Shown one piece after another: positions 9,990-22,976 of a DNA stretch of 64,000 bases. A model generated the notes under the pieces. That model ran no database searches. It saw only the letters and a list, made by a program, of their open reading frames with translations, and had not been told where the DNA came from. Position 1 is the first letter of the stretch; each line of letters begins with the position of its first letter. The DNA comes from Cerioporus squamosus. Taxonomy: Eukaryota; Basidiomycota; Agaricomycetes; Polyporales; Polyporaceae. The stretch is taken from NCBI GenBank assembly GCA_022592435.1, contig JABYQS010000068.1, positions 62,001 through 126,000 on the forward strand, read 5' to 3'. Position numbers and translations under genes: made by a program.

Positions 9990-12900
9990 TTGCCTCCTAT
10001 ATTTTCGGACTCGGAGATTTGGAATGCAGAATAATAGGGGAATACACAGTAGCGTTCCCGGGGCGATTCCGCAGCGATTCGACGCCGCGATTCGAGAGCT
10101 TTCGTGGCGGGAGCAGGTTGGAAACGGGGCATGTAGCACCCAAGGAGCGATGTTCGGGGTCCATAGCATGTCCCTTGTATTTATACCATTCTGTGTGGGG
10201 CTTTGGAACTGCAGTCCTGGCAAGAAGCAGGCAAGTAGTCACTTCAAAGCACATTAGAATGAAGTCTATAGTCACAGTGATGCTCAGAATACAACCGAAC
10301 TAACATCTCAACCAAAACAACATGATCTGGCGATATGCTACATTCCGCTGAGGGAATCGGACTGGGCGGCCCAGGAACGCCATGACTCTGTCGATATGGG
10401 CGGGAGTACAGCTGAATATGAACAAAACGTCAACTGCACGAAGCGCAGGCATAGAATTGCGCCTCAGGGAGGCATCACTCTCACCATCCAGAAGCTACAA
10501 GACAGCCTGAGCATGCTGTCAAGTGGCATAGGCGACGTATTCATGTCAAAAAAGCGAACCATCGCATCGATGTACTCAGGCTGACAAGGCAGCGAGGTGA
10601 AGATTAGTTGCCGCATACCGCCAGTGGCGGTCCCGGCACAAGACCACCGCGAGTCTAACTGAGTTGTCTCCTCCTTGAGGCATTGGCAGGAGTACTCCGA
10701 ATGTCGAGCCTATGCGAGCCATATCCGAAGTGGATGTATAGCAGAAAGGTCTCGTCCCGCAACGGGAGTCTTGTCCACGCAGCAAACTACATCGGGGGCC
10801 CGGATACCAACAAAGCTGAGTCGTGACTGGCCGCGACGGTACAACAAACATCGCCCCGTACTCTTTACTCACAGACGAGCAGTGATGTCCTCGTACACGT
10901 CCAGGGACCGCCGGACGGGGCCATCGGCAGCTTGTGAGCGTGTTGAACTCCCCCTTCTGTAGTTCTACTTAGTCTCGGGTTCCAGGCCACGCGCCGCTGT
11001 TGTGGCGAGCTCAAAATGACCGAGACCAGCGTTGTCGTGGCAAAGCTGTAGAATCGTTGCAGTTGCAGAGCCATCACATGCGTGACATGCTCTTGACTGT
11101 TCAGTTACACGACAACACGGACGGAATGTTACGAGAATAACGAGACAAACCGTCACTGATCGGGCCATGCCAGTGGGCCGCGCTGGCAGTACCACAACCT
11201 ACTATTGCGTCGCTGAGCTGCGCATCCGCCAAGTCTACATTTCATTGGCAGACTCAGCAGACTTCGAGTAGTACCCTCGTTTCGTGCGACTTCATCATCT
11301 GGTTGCGCCCGCCGCCGGTAGGGACCTGGCGAACTCGGAGCTCGAGGCCGCGCGCTGTAACACTGTTACGACTGAACCAGACGTGCGATGATGGGCTTCG
11401 TTCGCAAAGAATGACGTCGAGGAAGATACGGGTTGAGCCAATGTTTCGTCTGCTTGCCAATGGCTGCGTCAGACTCGGATGTGTGCTTGTCGGGTTTGTG
11501 AGGTGGCGGAGAGAAGACGAAAGCGCGTGTCCGAAGTCGGCAATTGAGCGGCGAAACGGTCAGCAGGAGCGTGAATTCTGCGCTCCTCCGATTGTTCTCC
11601 GAGACGATTAGCCCGCTTTGTTCGTGAGCGCTTGAGCTCCTCGATCTTCTAGAGACGGTACCTCCGCTAAGTATTACTTGGGAGCGATGCGGAACTGCAG
11701 AACTAATCTGCAGGCCCTGTAAACGCTACTTTACATTTCTATCACATGTTTCTCTTTTCTCCACGGCGGATACCCGCACGCCTAGTGCTCCGTGGGTTGC
11801 GTTCTCTGCCCCGCCGGTCGTGCGTCCGGAACAAGGGGAACCCTCCCGCTACGCGGCACGCCTCCGACTCCGGGATCGTGTCTCCCCTGTAGGCCCATGT
11901 CAACAAGCATACTAGCAGATCGTGCTGTCTTCCACGCAGCCGCGCATGCTGACGAGCCTGAGCTTCAAGTTTTACCTCAACTTCGAGGTAGCTATCCATG
12001 ATGTGTGCTATCTGTCAGTAAGGCCACTAAGATTACCAATTTAGCATCCCCTCCTGACTTAGGACATGCCGAAACTCATCAATATCCTCCGTGAGGACCT
12101 TGACGACTGTCGACGAGACCTCCTCCCGGTGGCGCGGCCACAGCGAACGGAGACATTGGACAGACTCGCGGACTAACCGCCACACTGCGCGACTCGGAGT
12201 GTTCGAACTCGACGCCATCTTCTCCGTGGAGAGTCTCGTCCTCCTCTGCTGCCAGTTTTCCGGGCTATCCGATGGTCATGGGTGCGTTTGTCCCTCGAAC
12301 TTCCAGATAAGTCACAGACCCACATTTACCTACTTTGCAGTGTCGTCGGGCTTCCTAGCCCGCATGTAAGGGACTCGTCAACACCGTGAACCTAATGCAG
12401 GTAAGTACCGATAAGTAGAATGAGTATAGTACGACGTCATAGCAAACCTGAAGTAACTGCGAGTCGTAGAGATTCGACATAGTATATGCATGACACCGAA
12501 GTTTCTCAAAGTCCGTGTGCAGAGTAAGTATCAGCTCGATAACAACACTGCACCCCGGCTCCTGACTTGGCGAGAACTTCGACGAACGGAGTGCTGACTG
12601 AATGTAGGAGTGAGACATCATGATGAACGTGGTAGAAGGCCGATAACGAAACATACTGGGGTTGAATACACGGCCTCCACTGCAGCGTCAGTGGACTGGG
12701 GGTTGCATATAGCATAAAGTGAGATGCCTAAGAAAGGCAGTGGAAGAGTAGTACGCCCCTCGTGACTCTCTGAGTGCCACACCACGGACCACGGTCCCTA
12801 GGGATGGATCGTTCATATCCCCACAGCAATCGGATGACCCCGATGTCAGGCCAAAAGGCGACGGATCGACGATTGAGAATAACGGGAAAGCGAGGGGACT

Positions 12901-13095
12901 GAGGAGAGGGAACGTGACGATGAAGAGGTCCAACACACGGGGAGCCTTTCTCGTCCGAAGGTGATGTTCCATAGTGCGATGTCCGGGCAGGCGGTAGTAG
13001 CGTACTACTACACCGAAGCGTCACCAAGACAGATCACCGCAACCGACTCGATTGCTGGTATGGACTGGCCGTGGTCGCGATCACGACATCAGGCC
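9990..13095. other. Gene-poor 3.1 kb stretch
   Basis: Between catalase and the F-box gene I find no recognisable protein family, tRNA or clear repeat. Short open frames exist on both strands; the only one with a plausible splice structure is annotated separately at 11742-12218. A minus-strand ORF at 10965-11195 starts with a hydrophobic leader (MARSVTVCLVILVTF) but has no further support. Confidence 0.45.
11742..12218 (-). CDS. Possible two-exon hypothetical protein
   Basis: Not recognised. Exon 1 from 12218 reads MASSSNTPSRAVWRLVRESV and continues through an acidic/helical stretch (VVKVLTEDIDEFRHVLSQEG). A plausible 25-nt intron-like gap GTAATC...CTGACAG leads to IAHIMDSYLEVEVKLEAQAR and a basic, arginine-rich end. 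The intron would be shorter than the usual 45-65 nt of this window, and the upstream frame could extend further. Regular amphipathic composition suggests real coding sequence, but nothing identifies a function. It could also be a relic. Confidence 0.28.
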
Positions 13096-14444
13096 TTACA
13101 TCCGCGGTATTGGGCCTGTGAAGGTCTCGAAGGTCTCGAGACGGAGCTCGACAAAAGGCCGAGACGAAAGCCTGGGGATCTTGCTCCGTACGACGTCCAT
13201 AGCTTCCTCCAGAGACATCGACGACAACTCTGGCGGTGCAGGAAGGAAGGAGCCCGTCAAGATCAACCTGACCTGCTTGACCTGCTTGAATTTGCCATCC
13301 TCGAGGAGAGGGTCAAGTGCATCCATTCCCTCATATGCAGTGCGATGGCCTAGGGGCATGCCTAACGCGAACATCTTGATTTCTCCAAGTAGTGCAGGTG
13401 CAGGGAGAGTGTGTAAAATTTCGCAGCACCTAGCCCATGCCTGGGGCCGCGGAGGGAAGCCACTGGGCTTCAGCTCCAGCTCGATCCTCTTGAGGTTCAG
13501 GAACTGAGGGAAGAGGAGTGCGTCGTCTGTGTATGCGGATATCAGCTCGAGTCTCAGACAGCCGTGACTGATACGGGTCGATGGCACTAACCTGCACCAC
13601 GCTCCAGGACACTCATGTACAAAGTTGTCACTAAGCGACCAAACGATGGCAAGGCGGGACCATTGATATCGGTATGGCCCCAACCCGTATTAACTAAAAG
13701 ATCCGAATATGCGCGCAAAAGAAGAGTGTGAAGGGGTGCTGCAGAGAGCCAAGTAAAGAGCTGGTGAGCGCATTGACGATCCTCGGGCCTGGTGTTCCAA
13801 ATAACGCACAGAGACGATAAGCACGTGTGCAACGGCTTGCGCCCCCCATCATATGATGAAAGGGACGGTAGGTGGACAGATGTGTGAGGCCACGAAACAT
13901 CGGTCAACTCAAGGGTGGTGAGTGAAGGCAAGGAGGCCAGCATTCGTCGGAGAGTGCTCCATGAGGGAAAATGGCACATTCTAAACCTCAATTCCCGGAT
14001 GCCCGGAAACTGGGAGAACATCAAGAACGTGCTGGGATGTGGCGGACACTTTTCCCAATTCGAGTTGTTCATGGTGAGACAAGCCAGGTTCGGCATATGC
14101 CCTACGAACTCCTGAATGAACTTGACGTGTGTGCGCGGATCCGCAGAAGGGATGAGGTCTCCTCGTACGAGAATACCTGTCGGAGGTAGTTTCGTACCAC
14201 TGAAATGCAGTTCAAAGACCGAGGCGAGATACGGACGGAGCCTGTCTGATTGCAGAACACGAGAAACGAGGAGATTGGACGTGTCAGGGTGGTTGATGCG
14301 AATTATATGGAAGAGGCAGTGGCGGCTGGCGGGAAGCCAGCTGCTGCACACCAGGCAGCAATTGAGCAACGTAGCGCCGTCTCCAACATGGGCGATGATC
14401 TGGTCGACCAACTCCGGTGGAACGCGAGGGGTCACGACTGCCAT
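13096..14444 (-). CDS. F-box/LRR-like protein
   Basis: Probable substrate adaptor of an SCF ubiquitin ligase, one of the many F-box proteins of mushroom genomes. The chosen start at 14444 gives MAVVTPRVPPELVDQIIAHV followed by LNCCLVCSSWLPASRHCLFH, the classic fungal F-box. An upstream in-frame start at 14585 is possible but would put about 47 unrelated residues before the F-box. The middle part carries leucine-rich repeat-like segments (FPGIRELRFRMCHFPSWSTL; LASLPSLTTLELTDVSW). The C-terminal part continues in another frame from about 13590 to 13096 (RLELISAYTDDALLFPQFL; LKRIELELKPSGFPPR). A donor at GGTTAGT exists near 13590, but the phase of the nearby acceptors does not fit, so a frameshift or unusual splice is possible. 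Targets are unknown. Confidence 0.72.
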
Positions 14445-14950
14445 CTCTAGGAAGCAGAGTTGATCGTGCGTAAGAGGCTTCACAAAAGCCGCGTATCGCT
14501 GTGAGATGGACTGACCTGTGAGGAGTTCGTAGAGGCCAACCGGAAGAAGATGGTGGTAGATGATAATGCGAGAGCGATTGGGCAATCGTGAACAGCTGCC
14601 AGGTGGAAATTGCTTCGCACGCAGAGAAGATTTCTCACAGCGCCCGACTCACTGCCTTCGGGCACGTTCTCGGGGCAACCTGAGCTGGCACTCGAGAGGA
14701 GTACGTGAACGAAGATAGCCAGCGCCCTACAGGTTATGACGCCGTTCTTGACAGAATTGGCTTATCGTCGGCAAACTGGGTGACAGGAGCTGACCGAGTG
14801 CGTTTCTGCATTCCGGGATCAGAGCCTCCGGAGGTCATGACTGCAAGCAAACAAGGAGCGATACGTATATGGATGACCAAGGATGCGATACATGCACTGG
14901 TGTACATACAATGCGATGAGGAAGTGTACAACGTGGAGCATGCGACGGCT

Positions 14951-16196
14951 TCAACCTGTCTTGTTCTTGCTTCTCCTGCCGACCTGCGCCTGGAAACCGG
15001 TCTTGATGGTGTTGACGGACCGTCGAGACCCGCACGACTCGCACGCCATGAAGAATATACGGTTCTCCTTCGTGAGAAGCGTGTCGGGAGACTTGCAGGT
15101 CTTGCAAGTGACGTACTCGACTGCGGAAAGCAGTGTCAGTCAAATAACACAGGAGCGGGAGTGGTTAGGGAAGCGAGAAACGTACCGATGTAGCGACGCA
15201 AAATGTGCTCGATCTGCTTCTGCTGGAAACGACCCTTGATGACGAGACGTCCTGAGCCGTCGACAGAGCCGGTAGTACCCATCTCCGCGAACATGTACTG
15301 GATAACGTGCTCGGGCTGCCTGTGCATGCGTTTGCAGATATCGGAGACGTTTACGAAGATTGTCTTTTTGTTGCCTTCGCGTGCGAGCTGGGGGGGCGCG
15401 ATGGTGTAGCGTTTGCCGGCGGAGGTGAGGAGAGCGGGGTTGGAAGCGTGCAATTGGGCGTAGAATCTGTGGAGGAGCTGAGGGCCGGTAAGTCAAAGCA
15501 CTAGTGCAGCGGCAGATACTGCACATACCTCTTCGTAGGTATAGTCACGGTCGCTCTTCAGCCAGGGCTCGTTCCCAGAGTCCAAACTGATGCTCCCGCC
15601 GGCATGGGCGAATGGATCGTCCCCGAGCTCGCCCTCCTCGACCTCTGGGATCGGGTGCTCCTCGCCGCCCTCCTCCTCATCGGCGTCCTTCCCCTTGGCC
15701 TCGTTCAGCTCCTTCTCAAACGCCTCCAAATCGAGGGCAGCCTTCTTCGACGATTTCTTCTTCTTTTTCTTCAAGTCCGAGAAATCGAGATCTTCAGATG
15801 CAGCCGCGCCGACTGGGGTAGCTGCGCCAGAGGCGTCCCCCTCCTGCACGTAACCATACCATCAGTCTCTGATTACGCATGCATAGACAGTGGAACACGC
15901 ACGAGATCTAGTGGGATTTCCTTCTTCTTTTTCTTCTTCTTCAGATCACCGAACATCGCCTGGACATCGTCCTCCTCCTTCTTCTCGCCATCCTCCCGTC
16001 CCTTATCCTGCATCATCTGCTCGTGCACCGTCGTCGGACCCATGTCCACCGTATCGCCATTCGCGGTGACATTGTCGATCTCGGCGGGGGCAGGAGTGGT
16101 AGGGTCGGCATCAGCACCGAGAGGGTCCTCGGAGAACGCGACGGTCTTCTTCTTGCGCTTCTTCAGCGAGGGGTCAAACAAAGGCTCTTCAGACAT
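14951..16196 (-). CDS. SUI3: Translation initiation factor eIF2 beta subunit
   Basis: Beta subunit of the eIF2 GTPase complex that delivers initiator tRNA to the 40S ribosome. Four exons (16196-15903, 15843-15529, 15477-15186, 15120-14951) sum to 1,071 nt, giving 356 residues in an unbroken frame. The N-terminal half carries three lysine blocks ([35 protein letters not shown]), the hallmark eIF5/eIF2B-epsilon binding K-boxes, within acidic sequence. The core includes [20 protein letters not shown] and [16 protein letters not shown]. The C-terminal zinc ribbon is C-x2-C ... C-x2-C ([29 protein letters not shown]). Divergent from ATP3. Identification is firm. Confidence 0.96.
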
Positions 16197-16463
16197 CGTG
16201 GTCGTCGTTCAGCAGCGAGAAATGAAGCGTAGTGGATGTCCGAGAGTGCGAGCTCGCTGCTAGCCGTGATCAGTACAGATGACTCTTGCAATGCCGATGG
16301 GCTGAGATTGAGGCGGCGTCTGAACTGGCCTCGCGGCTCTCTGCAAGCGGCTTCGGATATCGGACGACTCCGCTTGAACCAGCACCCGCCATTTCCCGAG
16401 GTCGACGTCGACAGCGAGCACCTCACTTGCAACGACGACCTCCACTCCTTCCTCATTCTAACC
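16197..16463. promoter_or_regulatory. Shared divergent promoter region, eIF2-beta / ATP3
   Basis: 267 bp separate the two start codons of highly expressed housekeeping genes. No TATA box is obvious; the right end is pyrimidine-rich (CCTCCACTCCTTCCTC before the ATP3 ATG). Role inferred from position. Confidence 0.5.
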
Positions 16464-17623
16464 ATGCTCGCTCGGCGTACGCTCGGCCGTATCGCGTCCC
16501 AGCCTCAGGTGCTTGGGGCTGCGCCCCCCCAGGCCCGCAATATGGCGACCCTTCGTGAGATCGAGCTTCGTCTCAAGTCCGTAAGGAACATTGAGAAGAT
16601 CACGAAGGTATGTTATGCAGACAAGTCGACGTATTGAGGCTACTAACGCAATTGCACAGTCCATGAAAATGATTGCGTCGACAAAATTGGCCAAGGCGCA
16701 GCGCGCTATGCAGGCGGGCAAGGAGTACGGCCTGGCCAACGCAGGTGTGTTTTGTAACTTGCTGGACTGCACGGGACGTGAACCCATCTGCGCGTACAGA
16801 AATCTTCCAGCACGCGTCCCCAGAGGAGACTGGCAAGCGCAAGCTCTTCATTGTCGTCTCGTCCGACAAGGGTCTCTGCGGTGGTATCCACTCCTCCGTA
16901 TCGAAGGCGACCCGTCGTGCCATTGCGGAGAAGGACAAAGTTGAGGAGGACTCGCCCATCATGGTCATTGGTGACAAGTCCAAGGCTCAGCTCTCCCGCG
17001 CCCTCCCCAAGAACCTCGTCATGGCCTTCAACCAGATCGGCCGTGACATCCCGACGTTCGCCGATGCCGCCGGTGTTGCGGACCTCATCCTCACCTCGGG
17101 TGTCAAGTACGACAGCATTGCGATTGTTTATAACAAGTTCGTCTCTGCTATCTCGTACGAGGCGGCCATCATCGAGGTCGAGCCTGAGAACCTCCTCAAG
17201 GAAGCGCGTACGTCATAGTATGTCCCTCTTCATCTCACCGTCTGACATTTTTGTAGCTGGTTTCCGTGCGTACGAGATGGAGGATGATGTGACGAGGGAT
17301 CTCTCCGAGTTCACGCTGGCTAACGCCATCTACGCTGCTCTCGTCGAGGCGCACGCTTGCGAGCAGAGTGCTCGGTACGTCCAGAGCTTTGACAGTAATG
17401 TTATTGTGAACTCATGTGGATCACACAGTCGTAATGCCATGGACAACGCGTCCAAGAACGCGTCGGACATGATCAACCGTTTGACCATGCAGTACAACCG
17501 TGGTCGCCAGGCCGCTATCACGAACGAGCTGGTCGACATCATCACTGGTGCGTCCCGATGTATCCTTTCTGTGGTCAACATGCCAACATTCACTCGTGTT
17601 GCTCAGGTGCCAGTGCGCTTTGA
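16464..17623 (+). CDS. ATP3: Mitochondrial F1F0 ATP synthase gamma subunit
   Basis: Central rotor stalk of the mitochondrial ATP synthase. Six exons (16464-16607, 16660-16744, 16800-17207, 17257-17374, 17429-17547, 17607-17623) total 891 nt, 296 residues, with all phases consistent. The leader [18 protein letters not shown] is a mitochondrial presequence. The mature protein begins [20 protein letters not shown], followed by [17 protein letters not shown]. Other family blocks are [20 protein letters not shown] and, at the C-terminus, [20 protein letters not shown] and [20 protein letters not shown], which is the ATP synthase gamma signature. The last exon codes only for the final few residues (ASAL). 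Confidence 0.97.
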
Positions 17624-18062
17624 GCACAGTGAATATTTCGTCTACGGTAGATGTAGAGTACTTGGTTGTCGACTCGCTCTTGTCGTCTTCGTATTACCCT
17701 TTACAATAGCACTCAAGTTCTGCCTCACCGTAACTCTTTACCTCTCCGCGCCGGTGTTGCAAGGGTGTTCCTGAAGACCACTCACTGTGAGTTGCAATGC
17801 TTGATGGCACCCTGATATTCACCACCGGCGGCAACGATCCTCAACACCTCTTGACTCTTCCACTGTTTCCCTCAGATTTCGCTTCACGCGAGAGGAGGCT
17901 TATCACGAGGGCTTATCGGTGTTACTTACCATAGTATTGACTTGGTAACAACGTGGTAATGACGTGAGCGGCAAGGGAACTGCGGCCGCGCCCTCATCCT
18001 CAGCCTGCGAGCACATCTTGTACCGGGGCCATCACCTCCACGCCCGCGAACAGCGACCAGTC

Positions 18063-21000
18063 ATGTCGCTCATCTCGGCTCACAACTCGCCCATGATCTC
18101 CATTCCGAAGAAGACGACGGAGGAGGTGGACTGGACAGGTCCGATTCGTAATGCAATCGCGCACTCCTACGGAGAAGACCCAGACAATTACGCGGCGGAG
18201 TGCGCGAACCTCCAGAGGTGTCGGCAGGATGCAGTCAAGGGCGCAGGGAGCGATATGACAGGTATGTCCTTGTATACAGCGGCGTCTGGGTCTGGGATGA
18301 ACGGGATCCGGCAGCGAAGGATCTCTTGCACAAGTACTTTGGGCAGCTTGAACTCCTCGAGCTGCGGTTCTCCGAGATTCGGGTCAACTTCCCATGGCGC
18401 GACGCGTTCACAAACAAGCTCACGACACAGACATCTATCGCGTTTGAGAAGGCATGCATCATCTTCCAGATCGCCGCTACACATTCAGCCATTGCTGCGT
18501 CCCAGAACAGGTCCGATCCCGAGGGCCTCAAACGCGCGTTCTACTACTTCCGCACGACGGCGGGTATGCTTACATACATCAACGACAATTTCCTCCATGC
18601 GCCGTCGACCGATCTGAGCAGAGAGGTCATCAAATTCCTCGTGGGTGTCATTCTGGCGCAGGCGACGGAGGTGTTCTTCGAGAAGTGCACGGATGAGAAG
18701 AAGAGCAACGCCCTCGTTGCGAAGATCGCTGCGCAGACGGCGTCCATGTACACCTCCCTCAGCGAGGAAGTCAAGGAGTTCATGGGCAAGGGCATATTCG
18801 ACCGGAATTGGGTGACCGTCATCCAGGTATGTTCGCCATAGGAATCACGCACATCATCTCATACAAGTCTACAGGCGAAAGCGAAGTACTTCACATCTGT
18901 CTCGCAGTACTACCGCGGCCTAGCGGATAGTGCCGCTGGTAAACACGGCGACGCGCTCGTGCGCTTCACCGTCGCAGAGACGGCCGCTAAGGAGGCAAAT
19001 CGTACCGCGTCATCCTTTGCGTCCCTCTTCGTCACGCAGATGTCTCCGAACCTCCCACCGGACGCAGGCCCAGCTCTTCTGGAACTGACCAAGGCGCATC
19101 TAGCGCTCGTCAGCGACAAGAAGAACGAGGCGCAACGCGAGAACGACCTGATCTACAACGCAGTTCTACCTACCCCGGAGACACTCCCGCAAATCGACAA
19201 GGCCGCAGTAGCCACTCCCATCACCATCCAGGAGGTCTATGCATCCCCGGACGTCCAGAAGGTCATCGGCGTGGACCTGTTCATCCGCCTGATCCCTCTC
19301 AGCGTGCACGAGAGCGCGAGCGTATACTCGGAAGAGAAGGCAAAGCTGGTCCGGGGTGAAGTCGAGAAGGCGGACAATTCGGAGGTAGAGGTGAAGAGCG
19401 CGCTCGAGTCGATGGGGATCAAGGAGGGCCTTGTACGCTACAAAGCGATCGCGGAGGGCGGTGTGGGCGGTGAGGCCGAGTTGCCCGTCGAGGTCCGCAG
19501 GTGGAAGGAGGACATCGCGCTGATGGAAGAGCGGGAGAGCGTCGAGGGCATCATCGCCGAGCTCACACGCATGAAGGAGACAGTTCGGAGGGAGCTCGAA
19601 GGCGTCAGCCGCGACCTCGAGGCCGAGAGCCGTGAGTGCGAGGCCATGCGGGTCAAGTACGACCACCTGTGGACGCAGGCTCCGTCCGCTGCGCTCACGA
19701 AGACGCTGCGCCAGGATCTGAAGTCGCACCTTTCGGCGTTGGATGCTGCCGCCCAGTCCGATCAGCAGGTCGTCCAGTTGTGGGACTCGGTCAAGAGCGA
19801 GATTCGGCTGCTTCTGTCTCCTGAGATTGAAGACGTCTTCAGGGCGAGCACGGAGAAGGGGGGTGCTGGGGTTGAGAACTTGCTTGATCTTGATGTGGGC
19901 AGCGAGGCACAGGACGAAGAGGAGCGGAGTAAGATCCGCCAGTTTGTGGATGAGATTGAGGAGCGTCTCGGACGCTTGAACAAGATCTCGCACGAGCGTG
20001 GTCAGGTGCTTAAGGACCTCAAGGATAAGGTATGTGATTCAGTCCGCCTGTGGTGAAGTTACCCGGTCTGACCACATATTCTGTAGGTGCAACAAGATGA
20101 CGTGTCCCACTTGCTCCTGCTCAACCGGCGGAATACAGGTGTCGAGAGCACGCTATTCGCAGGGGAGCTCGAGAAGTTCCGACCCTATCAACAACGTCTT
20201 ACCGCCACCGTCCATCATGAGCAGGCCGCTCTTCAGGAGCTGAACCAGTTATGGCGGGGACTCCGAGATCTGGCTGGACGCGGTCCTGGCGCGAAGAAGT
20301 GGGAGGAGCGCGAGAAACGTAAGAAAGATACTGTCCGCCGATTCTCGCGTGCACGGGATGTGTACATGGAGGTCCGCGACGGGCTGGCGTAAGTCTACCA
20401 CTGCTCATCATAATCTGTATGGCTGCTAATACTTTGTTCGCTTTACAGCAAGGGACTTCAGTTCTACACCGAGCTGACTGAGCTTACCGCCGGGCTGAAG
20501 CGGAACGCAGGTTCTTTCATATCCGAGCGCAACGTCGAACGCGAAGCTCTAGCGTCCCAAGCTGAGACGGAACGTCGGCTGGCCATCCCGAAACCAAGCT
20601 CAGGTTCCGCATTCGGAGGCAAGCCGCCCGTGCCTCCGCCGCCACCCAAGCCGACTACTGGATTGGAGTCATCGTTCGGGTCGTTGAACCTGGGAGCGAG
20701 CAGTCCGCCGCCACCTCCTCAACCTCAGCGTCAATGGACGTCGCCCCCGCCCCCTTCTCAGCACTACGCCTCGCAACCCCAACCTCCTTCCCAGCCATAC
20801 CCACCACCACTGCCATCAGCACCATATCTACCCTCCCCTCCATCGCAGCCCCCATCGCAGCCTTCGTACCAGCAGCCGTCCGCACCACCATCTGACCCAT
20901 ATGGCTCGCTTGGCATGTTCGCGAGCAGCACCAGCGCGCCGTCTCCGCCCCCTTCACGACCGCCTCCCCCACCCCAGCAGCAGCAGAAGCACTACCCGTC

Positions 21001-21301
21001 CTACATGCAGCAACAACAGCCGCAGTCCCCATATGGCCAGCAACCCCAGCACCAGCGGCAGCAATCATACCCGCCCCCACCGCCCTCGCAGTACGGCGCA
21101 CCTCCGCCTCCGCCGTCGTCATCACCGTTCCCGCCTCCGCCCCCGCCTGTGAACTACCAGTCGCAGTATGGCTCTGCGCCGCCTCCCCCGCCACCCCAGC
21201 AGCCACTTCAGCAGCAGGGTCAGGGGCAAGGCGCGGGGTACTATTACGCGAGGCCCGGGCAGGCGTATCAGTACCCGCAAGGGTATGGGGGACAGTCGTA
21301 A
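18063..21301 (+). CDS. BRO1: BRO1-domain endosomal sorting adaptor (BRO1/ALIX)
   Basis: Class E vacuolar protein-sorting factor that binds the ESCRT-III subunit Snf7 on endosomes and recruits a deubiquitinase. Five exons (18063-18261, 18315-18826, 18875-20029, 20087-20388, 20449-21301) give 3,021 nt, 1,006 residues, in perfect phase. The N-terminal BRO1 domain has PMISIPKKTTEEVDW-like sequence, SYGEDPDNYAAECANLQR, KYFGQLELLELRF and FLHAPSTDLSREVIKFL. These fit BRO1 better than the PalA/Rim20 branch. A coiled-coil V-shaped middle region follows (for example SVEGIIAELTRMKETVRREL). The last 220 residues are a proline/glutamine/tyrosine-rich tail with many PPPPP and YG/YP segments, typical of the partner-binding tail. 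Start chosen as the first ATG in front of the BRO1 domain. Confidence 0.9.
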
Positions 21302-22655
21302 CCAGTCCGTTGTGCTGTGGCTCCTGTTTTATGTCGGGTCGGGAGATGGGACAGTCCAAGTGTGTATTCGTAGCACTTCTGTTGTGTGGATTTGTGTGTT
21401 ACGACGTCTCGATGCATTGTAAGCTGCTGTAGCGGTGAGATGTTCGATGTAACAATTCATACTAGCGTTTTAGATTGATCGGCCTGGGAAGCTCCAGCTC
21501 TTCCACTACATCCACGTGTTGGTCACCGGTGCGTCTCATGCGAGTTTCGTCGACGAATAACCACCCCGCGTGCAAACTGAGTTGCCGGGTAGATTAAATG
21601 GACGTGCGACGTGAAGTGCCAAATTCCGGGCTAAGTGCAGCCCTTCTGCGCCGTTAAAAACTGCTGTGATCGCAATCTGAACAACTTGCGTGACGAACGC
21701 GAGTGTGAAATATCCAAGAAAGACAATGCACCGATGACGAAGGAAATAAATACAAAGAGCACGGACGGACTGAACGCATCTACTAGAGTCACGCATGGCG
21801 ATGGTCAAGCTCGATCTCGCCGGGAGACTACGCGGAAGACGACGATGCAGCGGCCTGAGACTCGGCCTGACCCCGGCCTTCTTCCTCCCCGGCCTCTGGG
21901 GGCAAATGAACTTGCAACTCCAACTCAAAGCCATCGTCATCGGACCGCGCCGAAAGGTCCGGATTGATGAAGCCTCCAAGGGAAGAAATGAAGGATGGCG
22001 TGCTGTCCCAAGGGTTCCTCGACGAATGCAACGGATCGTCGCGGTCGATTCTGACGACGGCCTGGCTCGCTTCTTGCAGTGCGAGGAGGAAGCGCGAGAT
22101 GAGGATGGCGGTGATGCTACCAGGATTGGTACTGGTAGAACACCGTGACATACGGGGCAGTGAAGTAGGTAATGACACTATCCCCGTCACTGCCATCGCC
22201 CGCAACCTGTGGAGATAAGGATGTTATTGGACATGCAGATTGGATAAGCACTGGACAGTTCAAGTGGCTCACCGCAGTGGCCGTAAAGGTGAGGTGTAAA
22301 ACATTTAAAGCGAACAGAACACTAGTGATTCCCGTCCATGATCAAGAGTTAGATGAGGTTCCACAGTCTTTTGCTTCTGGACATACATGAAGTATATGGT
22401 TCCTGTCCGCGGAATCAGGCATCAGTAAACGTTTCAATGTACACGTTACTTCTAGAGACATACCGCCGTGAAAGAGGATATCCGATAGCGAAAGTCTCTT
22501 GGAGGATCGCATATCCCTCAGGGCGGCCCAACTGCTCAGCTTTGTCCAAGTGATATAGATGAGTAGGATGTCGGCAGCAATGAGCGGCACTCGAGACATG
22601 ATTACAACTGCGGTTTCGTGGATGAGCGTGCACTTTGCATATGACTGTTGGATAA

Positions 22656-22660
22656 CCTAC
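22656..22660. repeat. Target-site duplication (left) of the copia element
   Basis: CCTAC directly before the 5' LTR, repeated at 27921-27925 directly after the 3' LTR. Copy B retains the single uninterrupted sequence (GCGTAGGTTA near 37695 in the opposite sense). Confidence 0.9.
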
Positions 22661-22960
22661 TGTTGAAAGTAGAGTAGAGAGTCATCGGACATCGACTTAC
22701 TGTAGACGTTCATTAGCGCTAGCTTAGCTTACATAATCGCGTACCGTACACCTTGGACGTTTTTCGCTACGCTCTCCTCAGCTGTTCACTCTACCGCGTG
22801 CACAGACTGAGGTGAGATTCCCTGTTACACTTATATCCTAGAGACATGTACTAACTTGATAGTAGTTCCTCGTCTTCTAGGTAATATACAAGCTGTTCAC
22901 TCTACCGCGTGCACAGACTGAGTTCCTCGTCTTCTAGACGCTGCCGCACTACTCACAACA
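22661..22960 (+). repeat. 5' LTR of the copia element
   Basis: 300 bp, begins TGTTGAAAGTAG and ends CTCACAACA (TG...CA). Contains an internal 32-bp direct repeat (22780-22811 and 22891-22922) and a 17-bp repeat (22864-22880 and 22921-22937). Differs from the 3' LTR by three substitutions. Confidence 0.95.
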
Positions 22961-22976
22961 GGTTATGAGCCCTGTC
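22961..22976 (+). other. Primer-binding site, complementary to the initiator tRNA-Met anticodon arm
   Basis: GGTTATGAGCCCTGTC starts immediately after the 5' LTR. Its complement GACAGGGCTCATAACC contains the CAT anticodon in the GGGCTCATAACC context of eukaryotic initiator tRNA. This is the half-tRNA priming known from Drosophila copia. Confidence 0.75.

Noticed and set aside
20655..21359. Alanine/threonine/glycine-rich minus-strand frame opposite the BRO1 tail
   Set aside because: Mirror of the proline/glutamine-rich coding tail of BRO1; no start context or conserved feature.
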